A stretch of DNA of 64,000 nucleotides from Lelliottia wanjuensis (GTDB taxonomy: Bacteria > Pseudomonadota > Gammaproteobacteria > Enterobacterales > Enterobacteriaceae): contig NZ_JASSOT010000059.1 in assembly GCF_030238365.1 (NCBI RefSeq), positions 20,723 through 84,722 on the forward strand, given 5' to 3'. This document shows positions 9,921 to 19,687 of the stretch, piece after piece. A model generated the notes under the pieces. That model worked only from the letters and a program-made list of their open reading frames with translations, did not search any database and had not been told where the DNA came from. Every line of letters starts with the position of its first letter. The stretch's first letter is position 1. The position numbers and the translations under genes were made by a program.

Positions 9921-10354
9921 TTGCATTGATTCAGCGCGTAACCCGTGCCAGCGTCACCGTGGAGGATGAGGTGACGGGTGAAATTGGCCCAGGACTTTTG
10001 GTGTTGTTAGGTGTCGAAAAGGATGACGACGAACAAAAAGCAAATCGTCTGTGCGAGCGTGTGCTCGGGTATCGCATTTTCAGCGATGCCGAAGGGAAGA
10101 TGAATCTTAACGTTCAGCAGGCGGGTGGCAGCGTGCTGGTGGTGTCGCAGTTCACCCTGGCCGCCGACACGGAGCGCGGCATGCGTCCGGGGTTCTCTAA
10201 AGGCGCCGCACCGGACCGCGCAGAAGCGCTTTACGAATACTTTGCTGAACGTTGTCGCCAACAGGAAATGAACACGCAAACCGGACGATTCGCTGCAGAT
10301 ATGCAGGTTTCGCTGGTGAACGATGGCCCCGTCACGTTCTGGCTCCAGGTATGA
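9917..10354 (+). CDS. dtd: D-aminoacyl-tRNA deacylase
   Basis: 145 residues. It hydrolyses the ester bond of D-aminoacyl-tRNAs and mischarged glycyl-tRNA(Ala), protecting translation. Both active-site signatures of the DTD family are visible: SQFTL in the middle and the C-terminal [11 protein letters not shown], which carries the cross-subunit Gly-cisPro motif. It begins within the yihY stop and ends in an ATGA overlap with fabY. Confidence 0.97.
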   Translation: MIALIQRVTRASVTVEDEVTGEIGPGLLVLLGVEKDDDEQKANRLCERVLGYRIFSDAEGKMNLNVQQAGGSVLVVSQFTLAADTERGMRPGFSKGAAPDRAEALYEYFAERCRQQEMNTQTGRFAADMQVSLVNDGPVTFWLQV

Positions 10355-11340
10355 GCCAGCTGGCGGCATGGCCGCGGGTAACAAGAGAGAGTACAGCTAT
10401 GTATCACCTTCGAGTACCGCAAACAGAAGAAGAATTAGAGGTTTACTATCACTTCCGCTGGGAAATGCTGCGTAAACCGTTGCATCAGCCAAAAGGCTCC
10501 GAGCGCGACGCCTGGGATGCGATGGCGCATCATCAGATGGTGGTGGACGAAGAGGGCAACCTGGTTGCCGTCGGGCGTTTGTATATCAATGCCGATAACG
10601 AAGCCTCGATCCGCTTTATGGCCGTGCACCCGTCCGTGCAGGACAAAGGACTTGGCACCCTGATGGCGATGACGCTCGAATCCGTTGCCCGTCAGGAGGG
10701 CGTGAAACGCGTCACCTGTAGCGCCCGCGAAGATGCGGTGGAGTTTTTCTCCAAGCTCGGTTTCGTCAACGAAGGCGAAATCACCGCGCCGCAAACCACC
10801 CCGATTCGTCATTTTTTGATGATCAAACCCATCGCCACCCTCGACGATATTCTCCACCGCGCCGACTGGTGCGGCCAGCTGCAGCAGGCCTGGTATCAGC
10901 ACATCCCGCTGAGCGAAAAGATGGGCGTGCGTATCCAGCAATACACCGGGCAAAAATTCATTACCACCATGCCGGAAATCGGCAATCAGAACCCGCACCA
11001 TACTCTGTTCGCCGGTAGCCTGTTCTCACTTGCCACCCTGACCGGCTGGGGGCTGATCTGGCTGATGCTGCGCGAGCGCCACCTCGGCGGCACCATTATT
11101 CTCGCCGACGCCCATATCCGTTACAGCAGCCCTATCAGCGGCAAACCGAGCGCAGTCGCGGACTTAGGCTCCCTCAGCGGCGATCTGGACCGCCTGGCGC
11201 GCGGACGAAAAGCACGCGTGCAGATGCAGGTCGAGCTGTTTGGCGATGAATCCTCCGGCGCCATCTTCGAGGGTACTTACCTCGTGCTGCCAGCTAAGCC
11301 GTTTGGTCCGTATGAAGAGGGTGGGAACGAGGAGGAGTGA
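10351..11340 (+). CDS. fabY: FabY (YiiD): GNAT plus thioesterase-like protein of fatty-acid initiation
   Basis: 329 residues, the E. coli YiiD/FabY length. The N-terminal half is a GNAT acetyltransferase domain (about residues 20-160, with [10 protein letters not shown] and [12 protein letters not shown] for acetyl-CoA binding). The C-terminal half is a YiiD/hot-dog thioesterase-like domain ([21 protein letters not shown]). E. coli FabY acts as a probable acetoacetyl-ACP synthase able to initiate fatty-acid synthesis. The start at 10351 overlaps the dtd stop as ATGA; an internal ATG at 10399 with a nearby purine-rich stretch is the alternative. Ends 5 bp from the convergent parE-like gene. 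Confidence 0.93.
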   Translation: MSQLAAWPRVTRESTAMYHLRVPQTEEELEVYYHFRWEMLRKPLHQPKGSERDAWDAMAHHQMVVDEEGNLVAVGRLYINADNEASIRFMAVHPSVQDKGLGTLMAMTLESVARQEGVKRVTCSAREDAVEFFSKLGFVNEGEITAPQTTPIRHFLMIKPIATLDDILHRADWCGQLQQAWYQHIPLSEKMGVRIQQYTGQKFITTMPEIGNQNPHHTLFAGSLFSLATLTGWGLIWLMLRERHLGGTIILADAHIRYSSPISGKPSAVADLGSLSGDLDRLARGRKARVQMQVELFGDESSGAIFEGTYLVLPAKPFGPYEEGGNEEE

Positions 11341-11345
11341 TCCTT

Positions 11346-11633
11346 CTATTTCAGATGGAGTAAGGGGTTCATCTGCTGATGCAAGATGCGGATGACAAAA
11401 ATACTGTCATCCGATGGCTGATAGAAAACGCTGTGATGGCGGTGATCATGGCGCCGAACCCCTTCTATAATATTTGAGCAGTCCCGGCCCATCTGTGGAT
11501 TGGCCGACAGTAACCTGAGAAATAAATCCAACTCGTCAGTGTATTTATCAGCCTGCCCTGGGCCGAATTTCCTCCACGTATATTCATATACAGCGCCGAA
11601 GTCATCCGCTGCCAGGTTTGAAAGTTTATACAT
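11346..11633 (-). CDS. ParE/RelE-superfamily toxin
   Basis: 95 residues with the ParE/RelE fold pattern: an N-terminal beta strand (YKLSNLAADDF), two helices (YEYTWRKFGPGQADKYTDEL), and C-terminal strands with basic residues (VRRHDHRHHSVFYQP and FVIRILHQQM). The DDF.AVYEYTW start and the ILHQQM segment are typical of ParE-type gyrase poisons, but RelE-like mRNA cleavage cannot be excluded. It follows the antitoxin gene with an 8-nt overlap. In E. coli the interval fabY-fdhE holds yiiE/yiiF instead. Confidence 0.88.
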   Translation of the reverse strand: MYKLSNLAADDFGAVYEYTWRKFGPGQADKYTDELDLFLRLLSANPQMGRDCSNIIEGVRRHDHRHHSVFYQPSDDSIFVIRILHQQMNPLLHLK

Positions 11634-11868
11634 TTAAATGGCGTTTCTTCCTTGCCGCGATTTCTTGTAATGACAGTGAGCTTTCACCACTGCGAAGCCC
11701 TTCTTCAAGTGCTTCGCGAAGCTTGCCGGTTCGTAACTCTTGTTCTTCCAGTAAACGCAGAGCAGAGCGAACGACTTCACTGGTTGAGCCGTAGCGCCCA
11801 CTTTCTATCATTTCACTGATAAAGCGATCGAGGTGTTCACCGATGGTGATGCTTGTGGTTCTGGGCAT
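11626..11868 (-). CDS. ParD/CopG-type antitoxin
   Basis: 80 residues. The N-terminal ribbon-helix-helix (SITIGEHLDRFI then GSTSEVVRSALRLLEEQE) is the ParD DNA-binding domain. The C-terminal part is a charged, helical toxin-wrapping segment. A clear AAGGA site lies 7 nt before the ATG. It is first in the pair and overlaps the toxin by 8 nt, the usual type II order and coupling. It is expected to neutralise the ParE-like toxin and to repress its own promoter. Confidence 0.9.
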   Translation of the reverse strand: MPRTTSITIGEHLDRFISEMIESGRYGSTSEVVRSALRLLEEQELRTGKLREALEEGLRSGESSLSLQEIAARKKRHLNV

Positions 11869-11882
11869 AGTGATATCCTTCT

Positions 11883-11899
11883 GTGTTATCTATCAACAC
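11883..11899. promoter_or_regulatory. Candidate ParD operator
   Basis: GTGTT and AACAC form an inverted repeat separated by 7 bp (TATCTAT), 15 bp before the ParD start. Position and symmetry suit autoregulation by a ribbon-helix-helix dimer. No experimental site is known to me for this copy. Confidence 0.4.
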
Positions 11900-12152
11900 A
11901 AGATAGCACCGGCATCGTCAGGCTGGAATACCCTTAGCGCGCGATTCGTGCGAACACAATCGGTCATCATTATTCTTCCCTGAAAGCTGTATGAATACAC
12001 AGCGTTATAACCTGGTTTTTAGCAGATGAAAACGAACGATTTTGAGGGAATTGAAAATCTGGAAAGAGGCTCGCAAAAACGATCGCAGCTGCAAAATTGA
12101 GCTTTAAAACCCCATTTTCGATGTGTATTTTGTTTGCAAATTAACCACGATG
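11900..12152. other. Non-coding gap between the two toxin-antitoxin pairs
   Basis: About 250 bp, noticeably more AT-rich than the flanking core genes. No open frame with a ribosome site stands out on either strand. It must contain the leftward parDE promoter and the rightward promoter of the VapBC-like pair. I see no further repeat or RNA signature. Confidence 0.5.
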
Positions 12153-12169
12153 ATATACTGGGAGTATAT
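12153..12169. promoter_or_regulatory. Palindrome at the VapB-like start: operator overlapping the ribosome site
   Basis: ATATACT-GGG-AGTATAT is a perfect 7-bp inverted repeat ending one base before the chosen antitoxin ATG. Its centre GGGAG is also the only good Shine-Dalgarno sequence. Binding here by the RHH antitoxin could block transcription, and in RNA the same palindrome could pair and hide the ribosome site. Confidence 0.55.
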
Positions 12170-12412
12170 ATGAGCATAATGGCTGGAATGGATATGGGCA
12201 GAATACTCCTCGATTTGTCAGACGATGTCCTTCAGCGGCTTGATGATCTCAAGCAGCTGCGAAATAAACCGCGTGCCGAATTGCTACGAGAAGCGGTAGA
12301 GCAGTATCTCGACAGGCAAAGTTCATCGGTGATTCGGGAGGCGTTAGGGTTATGGGGCGATAGCCAGGAAGATGGCCTTGAGTATGAGCGTAAGCTGCGT
12401 GAGGAGTGGTAA
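12170..12412 (+). CDS. RHH (CopG/VapB-like) antitoxin
   Basis: 80 residues from the ATG at 12170, preceded by GGGAG. An earlier in-frame ATG at 12134 lacks a ribosome site. A ribbon-helix-helix domain occupies about residues 9-50 ([17 protein letters not shown], then [15 protein letters not shown]); the rest is acidic and helical, suitable for toxin binding. It is followed after 3 nt by a PIN-domain gene, so it is the antitoxin of a VapBC-type pair, distinct in sequence from the ParD-like gene 300 bp away. Confidence 0.88.
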   Translation: MSIMAGMDMGRILLDLSDDVLQRLDDLKQLRNKPRAELLREAVEQYLDRQSSSVIREALGLWGDSQEDGLEYERKLREEW

Positions 12413-12415
12413 GGC

Positions 12416-12787
12416 ATGGAGCGCATGGCTGTTTTCGATACCAATATTCTGATCGATCTCCTGAACAATAAGGTTGAGGCGGCGGATGCCATTGAAAATG
12501 GGGCAGCTCACCGAGCGATCAGTATGATCACCTGGATGGAGGTGATGGTCGGTGCACGAAAATATCATCAGGAAGCCAAAACCGCAGCGGTGCTGGGTGC
12601 GTTTGAAGTGATTGATGTCTCGCGGGATGTGGCGGAGCGGAGTGTCTTACTGCGTGCAGAGTTCGGGATGAAGTTACCGGATGCCATTATCCTGGCCAGC
12701 GCTCAGGTCAGAAATTGCCAGCTGATCACGCGCAACACGAAAGATTTTGCCGGAATTAATGGAGTAGAAACGCCGTACGTTCTGTAG
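12416..12787 (+). CDS. PIN-domain (VapC-family) toxin
   Basis: 123 residues of the PIN endoribonuclease fold. The acidic metal-binding residues of the family are visible: Asp8 (VFDTNILID), Glu42 (ITWMEVMVG), Asp89 (KLPDAIILA), and Asp110 in the TRNTKDF segment. VapC toxins usually cleave tRNA or rRNA; the target here is unknown. Its stop overlaps the start of a REP-like palindrome that separates it from convergent fdhE. Confidence 0.9.
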   Translation: MERMAVFDTNILIDLLNNKVEAADAIENGAAHRAISMITWMEVMVGARKYHQEAKTAAVLGAFEVIDVSRDVAERSVLLRAEFGMKLPDAIILASAQVRNCQLITRNTKDFAGINGVETPYVL

Positions 12788-12812
12788 GCCGGGCAAGCAA
12801 GCGCTGCCCGGC
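12784..12812. repeat. REP-like palindrome
   Basis: GTAGGCCGGGCA..GCTGCCCGGCA hairpin, a single unit of the same family found at 30962, 36138, 51414 and 56439. It lies between convergent vapC-like and fdhE and may help end both transcripts. Confidence 0.75.
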
Positions 12813-12826
12813 ACTATCACAGAAAA

Positions 12827-13756
12827 CTACTCCCCTTCACCCGGGAACAGGAACGGGTTGATGGAACTGCGGGCAAAGCCCTCTTGCTCCATGCGCGCGT
12901 CCAGCACCAGCGTGGCGAGGTCGTCGGCGACGGCTTCCACTTTCGGGTCTTTTTCCTGATAGAGAATTTTCAGGTAAGTCCCGCAGTCGCCGCAGCTTTC
13001 CGCTTTGATGGCCGCATTCTCGTCTTCGAGAGACCAGTAGTTCAGATCGCGGGTCTGCTCGCAGTTGCTGCATTTGATGCGCACTACGTGCCACTCGGTT
13101 TCACACAGGTTGCAGTGCAGATAGCGCAAACCTTGCGTGGTGCCGATTTGCACCATGCTGGTGACCGGCATCGAGCCGCACACCGGGCAGAACTGACGGG
13201 CTTCGCCGTATTCTGCGCGCGCTTTTCCCGGAATCAGGCTCGCCATCTGCGCCCAGTAGAGCGACAGTGCGGCCCAGATAAACGGTGCTTTATCGCTGCT
13301 GACCAGGGAAAAATCAGAGGCAAACAGGGCGCTCGCCATCTCTTCCAGCTCAAGGTCTGAGGCTTTTTCCAGATTCTCGATCACCGCCAGCGCCGGGCCG
13401 CTCATCTCGGGTTTCAGCTCGGCAATCAGCGAGTGCAGCAGCTTCTGCCAGTGCTTGTCGCGCGGCAGGACGTGGATATCCAGCGGCGGCTTGCCCTGTT
13501 CATTGGCTTCTTTGATGCGCGCGGTGAGATCCATTTGCAGCGGATGGTCGTACAGCACCACTTCCTGCGCATGGGCGATCAGCGCCGCAAAGCGCAGAAA
13601 CTCACCGAGCGGATTGTTCTCTGCCAGCTCGCGCAGGCGTTCTGCGCGGCGGTTGTAGAGGTTCTTGAGTCTGGGGAATAACAGCGGCGGAATGTACTCC
13701 GCCGTGCGTTTCTCGCTCGAACCCAGCTCATCTTGTGGGATTATGCGAATACTCAT
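12827..13756 (-). CDS. fdhE: Formate dehydrogenase accessory protein FdhE
   Basis: 309 residues, the E. coli length. A cytoplasmic maturation factor needed for activity of the respiratory formate dehydrogenases. The C-terminal half carries paired cysteine motifs (CPVCG, CNLCE, CSNCE, CGDCG) forming rubredoxin-like metal sites. Its start overlaps the fdoI stop by 4 nt, so it is the last cistron of fdoGHI-fdhE. Confidence 0.97.
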   Translation of the reverse strand: MSIRIIPQDELGSSEKRTAEYIPPLLFPRLKNLYNRRAERLRELAENNPLGEFLRFAALIAHAQEVVLYDHPLQMDLTARIKEANEQGKPPLDIHVLPRDKHWQKLLHSLIAELKPEMSGPALAVIENLEKASDLELEEMASALFASDFSLVSSDKAPFIWAALSLYWAQMASLIPGKARAEYGEARQFCPVCGSMPVTSMVQIGTTQGLRYLHCNLCETEWHVVRIKCSNCEQTRDLNYWSLEDENAAIKAESCGDCGTYLKILYQEKDPKVEAVADDLATLVLDARMEQEGFARSSINPFLFPGEGE

Positions 13757-14388
13757 TCAGATGACTTTTCCTGTTTCTGGCGGACCTCACGGTACCAGCG
13801 CGGGTGATGCTTCTTCGCCCACGTGCTGGTTACCCATCCTTCCACCATCGCGGTAATGGTGCCTTTCACCCAAAGGGCGGCGTAGATATGCACCATGATA
13901 ACCACAATTAATGCTACTGCGGCAAATGAATGCAGCATCAGCGCAAACCGGATCACCGGGATTGAGAAAGCAGGCGCAAAATACGGACGCCAGATGATCA
14001 CGCCGCTTGCCAGCAACAGGACCAGGAAGATAATCGCCGCCCAGAATACGCATTTCTGACCGAAGTTATAACGCCCGGTATCACCCACTTCCTCGTTGAC
14101 GACGATCTTACGAATATTCTTCGCCCAAAAGATATCATCCCGATTGATTAGGTTATGGTGCCAGTAGCGGAAAAACATGATGATAAACGAGGCAAACATG
14201 ATCACGCCGACAAACGGGTGCAGAATGCGCGCCAGCTGCGGAGTACCCATAATTTGCATCAGCCAGTTGAAGGAGGGGAAGAAGAACCCCAGCCCGCTTA
14301 TCGCCGCCAGCATGAAGCAGAAGGCGGTGACCCAGTGGTTGATACGTTCCGGCGCCGTGTAGCGCACGATGGTGTCACGTCTTTTCAT
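13753..14388 (-). CDS. fdoI: Formate dehydrogenase-O cytochrome b556 subunit
   Basis: 211 residues with four membrane spans. It holds the two b hemes and the menaquinone site and anchors FdoGH at the inner membrane, passing electrons from formate to quinone. Haem-ligand histidines are present in [10 protein letters not shown] near residue 15 and in the later membrane helices ([20 protein letters not shown]). It overlaps fdoH and fdhE by 4 nt each. Confidence 0.97.
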   Translation of the reverse strand: MKRRDTIVRYTAPERINHWVTAFCFMLAAISGLGFFFPSFNWLMQIMGTPQLARILHPFVGVIMFASFIIMFFRYWHHNLINRDDIFWAKNIRKIVVNEEVGDTGRYNFGQKCVFWAAIIFLVLLLASGVIIWRPYFAPAFSIPVIRFALMLHSFAAVALIVVIMVHIYAALWVKGTITAMVEGWVTSTWAKKHHPRWYREVRQKQEKSSE

Positions 14389-15287
14389 TTGCGCACCTCG
14401 TCTTTCTCTTCATGCAGATTGTCGTCTTCCTCTTCCGCGCGGTTCGGACCGACGCCGACGTAGTGGAAGATACTGGCGGCAAAGGTCGCGGCAAAGCCAA
14501 CGGCGGCCAGCGGTTTCCAGATACCTTTCCAGAATTTCACCGTGGCGCTGATTTCCGGGTTCTCCGGCAGGCCGTGATACAGATTCGGCTTGTCGGCATG
14601 GTGCAGCACATACATCACGTGCGTACCGCCAACGCCCGCCGGGTCGTACAGACCGGCGTTGTCGTAACCACGGGTTTTCAGCTCGGACACGCGCTCGCCC
14701 GCCAGGGTTTTCATATCCTCTTTGGAGCCAAAGTGGATAGCGCCCGTCGGGCAAGTTTTCACGCAGGCCGGTTCCTGGCCGACGTTCACGCGGTCGACGC
14801 ACAGCGTACATTTGTAGACGCGGTTGTCTTCCGGGTTCAGTCGCGGCACGTTGAACGGACAGCCCGCAATGCAGTAGCCGCAGCCGATGCACTGCTCAGA
14901 CTGGAAGTCGACGATGCCATTGGCATACTGAATGATAGCCCCTTCTGACGGACACGCCTTCAGGCAGCCCGGATCGGCGCAGTGCATGCAGCCATCCTTG
15001 CGGATCAGCCACTCCAGTTTGTCGTTCTGTTCCACTTCCGAGAAACGCATCACCGTCCAGGACTTGGCGGTCAAATCGGCGGGGTTGTCGTACACCCCGA
15101 CGTTGTGACCCACTTCGTCACGGAGATCGTTCCACTCCGAGCACGCCACCTGACAGGCTTTACAGCCGATACAGGTGGTCACGTCGATGAGTTTCGCCAC
15201 TTCCTGCTGGTGGTCCCGCGCCTGAGGCGCGGGCGTGAGACCGTTAGTCGCGGAACGACGAATGATGTCTTGCGATTGATAAGCCAT
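14385..15287 (-). CDS. fdoH: Formate dehydrogenase-O iron-sulfur subunit
   Basis: 300 residues, carrying four [4Fe-4S] clusters through cysteine motifs [35 protein letters not shown] with CTLC, and CVKTC. A single C-terminal membrane helix near residues 255-280 anchors it to FdoI. It is exported with FdoG by the Tat route. Lies 12 nt after fdoG and overlaps fdoI by 4 nt. Confidence 0.97.
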   Translation of the reverse strand: MAYQSQDIIRRSATNGLTPAPQARDHQQEVAKLIDVTTCIGCKACQVACSEWNDLRDEVGHNVGVYDNPADLTAKSWTVMRFSEVEQNDKLEWLIRKDGCMHCADPGCLKACPSEGAIIQYANGIVDFQSEQCIGCGYCIAGCPFNVPRLNPEDNRVYKCTLCVDRVNVGQEPACVKTCPTGAIHFGSKEDMKTLAGERVSELKTRGYDNAGLYDPAGVGGTHVMYVLHHADKPNLYHGLPENPEISATVKFWKGIWKPLAAVGFAATFAASIFHYVGVGPNRAEEEDDNLHEEKDEVRK

Positions 15288-15299
15288 AAGTCGTCTCCG

Positions 15300-18200
15300 T
15301 TACACCTTTTCCACGTTCACAAGGAAGGCTTTGAACTCCGGCGTCTGCGTGTTTGCATCACCGACGAACGGCGTCAGGGTGTTGGCAATAAAGCCTTTCT
15401 TCGCCACGCCCTCGTAACCCCAGTGAATCGGGATGCCGATGGTATCCACCTCTTGCCCATGTACATTCAGCGTGCGAATACGTTTGGTCACCACCGCCTT
15501 GGCCTTGATGTAGCCACGGTTGGAGGAGACTTTCACCGTATCGCCGTGCGCGATGCCGAGCTTATTCGCCAGCTTCTCGCCGATCTCCACAAACTGTTCC
15601 GGCTGCGCGATGGCGTTAAGCAGCGCGTGTTTGGTCCAGTAGTGGAAGTGCTCGGTCAGACGGTACGTAGTGCCGACGTACGGGAACTTATCTTTTTTGC
15701 CCAGCGCTTCAAAATCGCCTTTGAAGATACGGGCAGCCGGGTTGGAGACCACGTTCGGGTGCAGCGGGTTGGTCCCCAGCGGCGTTTCAAACGGTTCGTA
15801 GTGTTCCGGGAACGGTCCTTCTGCCATTTTATCGATGGCAAACAGGCGGCCCATGCCTTCTGGCTGCATGATAAACGGCCCGACGTCGCTGCCCGGTGCG
15901 GCTGCGCTGTAGTCCGGAATATCCACACCGCCCCATTTCGCGCCGTCCCACTTCAGGAGCTGGCGCTTCGGATCCCAGGGTTTACCCTGCGGGTCAGCGG
16001 AAGCACGGTTATAGAGAATGCGGCGGTTTAGCGGCCACGCCCATGCCCAGCCCAGCGTATTGCCGAGGCCCGACGGATCGGCGTTATCGCGGTTCGCCAT
16101 CTGGTTGCCTTTCGGCGTCCAGCTTCCGGCGAAAATCCAGCAGCCGCTGGCGGTGGAGCCGTCATCGCGCAAATGCGCAAAGGTGCTCAGCTGATCGCCT
16201 TTCTTCGCCAGCACGGTGCCGGTGGCCGGATCAATCACATCCGCCAGCGCTTTACCGTTGCTCTCCATCGCCACCTCTTCAGGGGCCGGATTGTCAGGCG
16301 TCGAATAGTTCCAGGCCATGTTCAGAACCTGTTCCGGATTCGCCCCGCCCTCTGCCGCGTACATCTTGCGCAGGCGCAGGAAGATACCGGCCAGGATCTC
16401 GCCGTCGTTCAGGGCGATGCCCGGGGCGTCCGCGCCTTTCCAGTGCCACTGCAACCAGCGACCGGAGTTAACGATCGAGCCGTTCTCTTCCGCGAAGCAG
16501 GTGGATGGCAGGCGGAACACTTCGGTCTGAATTTTCGACGGATCGACGTCGTTCGATTCGCCGTGGTTCTGCCAGAACGTGGACGTTTCGGTATTGAGCG
16601 GGTCAATCGTCACCAGGAATTTCAGTTTCGACAGAGACTCCACCACCTTGTTTTTATTCGGGAACGAGGCGACCGGGTTAAAGCCCTGGCACAGATAGCC
16701 GTTCACTTTGCCCTGGTGCATCATCTCGAAATACTGCAGAACGTCGTAACCCTTGTCCCACTTCGGCAGCCAGTCAAAGCCCCAGCTGTTTTCCGCCGTC
16801 GCTTTATCGCCGTAGAAGGCTTTCATCATCGAGACGAAGAATTTCGGGTAGTTGCCCCAGTAGTTGACCTGGCCTTCCAGCAGCGGTTTCGGCGTGTTGG
16901 CGGTCAGGTAGGTCTGGATGTCGGTCTGTTTTTCGCTCGGCAGCGTCATGTAGCCCGGCAGGCTCTGCGACAGCAGGCCGAGGTCCGTCAGGCCCTGAAT
17001 GTTGGAGTGACCGCGCAGGGCGTTCACACCGCCGCCTGCCATCCCCATATTGCCGAGCAGCAGCTGAACCATCGCCATGGTGCGAATGTTCTGCGCGCCG
17101 ATGGAGTGCTGCGTCCAGCCCAGCGCGTAGAGGAACGACGCGGTTTTATCGTGGGCGCTGGTTTCGGCGATGTACTCGCAGACTTTCAGGAAGTCGGCTT
17201 TCGGCGTACCGCAGATGTTTTCGACCACCTCCGGCGTATAGCGGGAAACGTGCGTTTTCAGCAGGTTCCACACGCAGCGCGGGTGGGCAAGGGTGGTATC
17301 GCGTTTCGCAAAGCCGTTTTCGTCCAGCTCGTAGTTCCAGCTGGTTTTATCGTATTTGCGTTTTTCTGCGTCGTAGCCGCTGAACAGACCGTCTTCGAAG
17401 CCGTAATCCTCACGCACAATCAGGCTGGCGTTGGTGTAAGCCTCGGTATATTCACGGTTATATTTTTCGTTGGTCATCAGGTACAGCAATACGCCTGACA
17501 GGAAAGTAATGTCAGTACCTGAACGAATAGGGGTGTAGAAATCCGCCACTGACGCCGTACGCGTGAAGCGGGGATCGATCACAATCAGTTTCGCGCCATT
17601 GTGGATTTTGGCTTCCATCGCCCAGCGGAACCCGACTGGATGCGCTTCTGCCGCGTTTCCACCCATCACGACGATGAGGTTAGCGTTTTTGATGTCGACC
17701 CAGTGGTTGGTCATCGCACCGCGACCAAATGTTGGAGCAAGACTTGCTACCGTTGGTCCGTGTCAGACACGCGCCTGGTTGTCGACCGCGAGCATACCGA
17801 GTGCGCGCGTAAATTTCTGGGTTAAATACCCGGTTTCATTGCTGGATGCAGAGGCACAGAGCATGCCGGTGGAGAGCCAGCGGTTAACGGTGACGCCGTC
17901 GGCATTCTGCGCGACAAAGTTCGCATCACGGTCTTCTTTCATCAGTTTGGCGATACGGTCGAACGCCGTTTCCCAGCTGATTTGCTGCCATTTATCGGAG
18001 CCAGGAGCGCGATATTCGGGGAATTTCAGGCGGCTTTCGGAGTGGATGAAGTCCACCAGACCGGCCCCTTTTGGGCACAGCGCACCACGGTTGACCGGGT
18101 GATCCGGGTCACCTTCGATATGGAAGATGGAAGCTTTCGCGTTTTTCGCGCCGTCGCCGAGGCTATACATTAACAGCCCACAACCGACAGAGCAGTACGT

Positions 18201-18350
18201 ACAGGTATTACGGGTTTCGCGGGTGCGCAGCAGTTTGTACTGCCGCGTCTCCGCCAGCGCTACACCAGGGGCAAAGCCCAGCGCCGCTGCCGTTGTGCCT
18301 GCCATACCGCCAGCGCAGATCTTAAAGAACTGCCTTCTGCTGACCTGCAT
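15300..18350 (-). CDS. fdoG: Formate dehydrogenase-O catalytic subunit (selenoprotein)
   Basis: 1016 residues when the in-frame TGA at 17763-17765 is read as selenocysteine 196, the same number as in E. coli FdoG; a conventional reading breaks it into two pieces. The Tat signal is SRRQFFK at residues 4-10, with cleavage near ALA. The [4Fe-4S] ligands are CTYCSVGC and a later ALCPKG. The molybdenum-bis-MGD enzyme oxidises formate in the periplasm. The UGA is followed at once by a SECIS hairpin (17734-17751). First cistron of fdoGHI-fdhE. Confidence 0.98.
17734..17765 (-). promoter_or_regulatory. UGA selenocysteine codon and SECIS hairpin of fdoG
   Basis: On the coding strand the TGA at 17765-17763 is followed after 11 nt by GG-U-AGCAA-GUC-UUGCU-CC (17751-17734): five plus two base pairs, a 3-nt loop and a single bulged U. 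A bulged U below a short upper stem is the SelB-binding feature known for E. coli fdhF and fdnG. This supports recoding rather than a nonsense mutation. Confidence 0.92.
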
Positions 18351-18549
18351 GGGTCACTCCTTTTTTGTTCTTTCTGACAATGCTCATTTTTGTTTTCGCG
18401 CATGATTGCAAAACAACCATAACGCTCAAAATTTGATGTATTCCCTCAATTCCACGAGGGATATGATTTGAGAATACCACAATGTCGGTAAGCCTGTTCC
18501 GGTGGGGTTAATACAAAGTGAACGTATTATCACTCTGATGATTATAAAG

Positions 18550-18565
18550 TGTGATATTGATCACA
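18550..18565. promoter_or_regulatory. CRP site
   Basis: TGTGATATTGATCACA matches the TGTGA-N6-TCACA consensus with both half-sites perfect. It lies 200 bp from fdoG and 174 bp from fdhD, so which gene it serves is not decided by position. Confidence 0.75.
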
Positions 18566-18638
18566 TTTAGGCCCTGGCTTGTTAAAGAGCTGTATCAGCG
18601 CTTCGGTTGTGCCACTCCCAAATGAGTAGGTAAACTTG

Positions 18639-18695
18639 ATGAGTATGGCTGCCGAAAAGTTGATCCATACTATGCGCAAGGCCTGCGGTTTGTGA
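18639..18695 (+). other. Possible 18-residue leader peptide before fdhD
   Basis: ATG at 18639 opens a frame of 18 codons ([18 protein letters not shown]) ending TGA, 43 bp before the fdhD start. A purine-rich GAGTAGG lies 10-16 nt upstream, a poor ribosome site. Short frames arise often by chance; noted because it sits in a leader with a strong stem and no other explanation. Confidence 0.2.
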
Positions 18696-18738
18696 TGCAA
18701 TAGCAGGCTCACCTTTGTGGTTGCTCAGGAATACCGTT

Positions 18739-19575
18739 GTGTCAAAACAGAATCGTGATACCCATTCGTCTCCACTGCCCGTCGGCGTTGTGGAGCAGGT
18801 GGTACACAGACCCCCTCACATTACCCACGGCGTCCCCGATTTTCTGGCGGAAGAGGTGCCTGTTGCTCTGGTCTACAACGGTATCTCCCACGTGGTGATG
18901 ATGGCCTCGCCGAAAGATCTCGAGCTGTTTGCGATCGGTTTTTCGCTCTCCGAGGGCATCATCGAGCGCCCGCAGGAGATCTACGGCATGGAGGTGGTGA
19001 AGGTCTGCAACGGCCTGGAAGTGCAAATCGAGCTCTCCAGCCGCCGCTTTATGGGCCTCAAAGAGCGCCGTCGCGCGCTGGCCGGACGCACTGGCTGCGG
19101 CGTGTGCGGCGTCGAGCAACTCAACGATATCGGCAAGCCGATTGTCCCGCTGCCGTTCACCCAGACTTTCAATCTCAAACATCTCGATCGCGCCCTTGAG
19201 CATCTCAACGACGTGCAGCCGATCGGCCAGCTGAGCGGCTGCACGCACGCGGCGGCGTGGGTCCTGCCATCGGGGGAAATTGCGGGCGGTCACGAAGATG
19301 TGGGCCGTCACGTTGCGCTGGATAAACTACTCGGGCGTCGCGCCGGAGAGAGCGAAGCCTGGCAGCAGGGTGCGGCGCTGGTCTCCAGCCGGGCGAGCTA
19401 TGAGATGGTGCAAAAGGCGGCCATGTGCGGCGTCGAAATCCTGTTTGCCGTCTCGGCGGCGACCACCCTTGCGGTGGAAGTGGCCCAGCGCTGTAACCTG
19501 ACGCTGGTGGGGTTCTGCAAGCCGGGGCGCGTCACCATCTACACCCATCCACAGCGCTTAATTATTAATCAGTAA
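18739..19575 (+). CDS. fdhD: Formate dehydrogenase sulfurtransferase FdhD
   Basis: 278 residues. FdhD passes sulfur from the cysteine desulfurase IscS to the molybdenum cofactor of formate dehydrogenases. The essential paired cysteines are in [12 protein letters not shown], and the nucleotide-like binding core ([26 protein letters not shown]) matches the family. The GTG start at 18739 is chosen because AGGA lies about 8 nt before it; an upstream TTG frame opening at 18715 lacks such a site. Transcribed away from fdoG. Confidence 0.95.
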   Translation: MSKQNRDTHSSPLPVGVVEQVVHRPPHITHGVPDFLAEEVPVALVYNGISHVVMMASPKDLELFAIGFSLSEGIIERPQEIYGMEVVKVCNGLEVQIELSSRRFMGLKERRRALAGRTGCGVCGVEQLNDIGKPIVPLPFTQTFNLKHLDRALEHLNDVQPIGQLSGCTHAAAWVLPSGEIAGGHEDVGRHVALDKLLGRRAGESEAWQQGAALVSSRASYEMVQKAAMCGVEILFAVSAATTLAVEVAQRCNLTLVGFCKPGRVTIYTHPQRLIINQ

Positions 19576-19687
19576 ATTTGAAAGACTTTAGCAAATCCTT
19601 CCGCTTTTCGTTGTTGGTGATGAGGCCTATTATTATCACATCAAGGCGCAACGCCTTATCTAAACAACCAAATGAAGGATTTACATC

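Larger units (their letters stand above)
18351..18738. promoter_or_regulatory. Divergent fdoG / fdhD control region
   Basis: 388 bp with no full-length gene. The left part is AT-rich and must contain the fdoG promoter. It holds a consensus CRP site (18550-18565), and near fdhD a possible 18-codon reading frame followed by a GCCTGC/GCAGGC stem (18681-18709). The long transcribed leader this implies for fdhD could be regulatory. Confidence 0.6.

Noticed and set aside
10399..10401. Internal ATG as the fabY start
   Set aside because: The ATGA overlap with dtd at 10351 and the match in length to E. coli FabY favour the upstream start, though the internal one cannot be excluded.
16173..17498. Plus-strand open frame opposite fdoG
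   Set aside because: Antisense shadow with Arg/His/Gln-rich composition and no start signal.
15300..18350. fdoG as a pseudogene split by a nonsense codon at 17763-17765
   Set aside because: The TGA is at the known selenocysteine position and followed by a SECIS hairpin; both halves are intact and total length equals E. coli FdoG.
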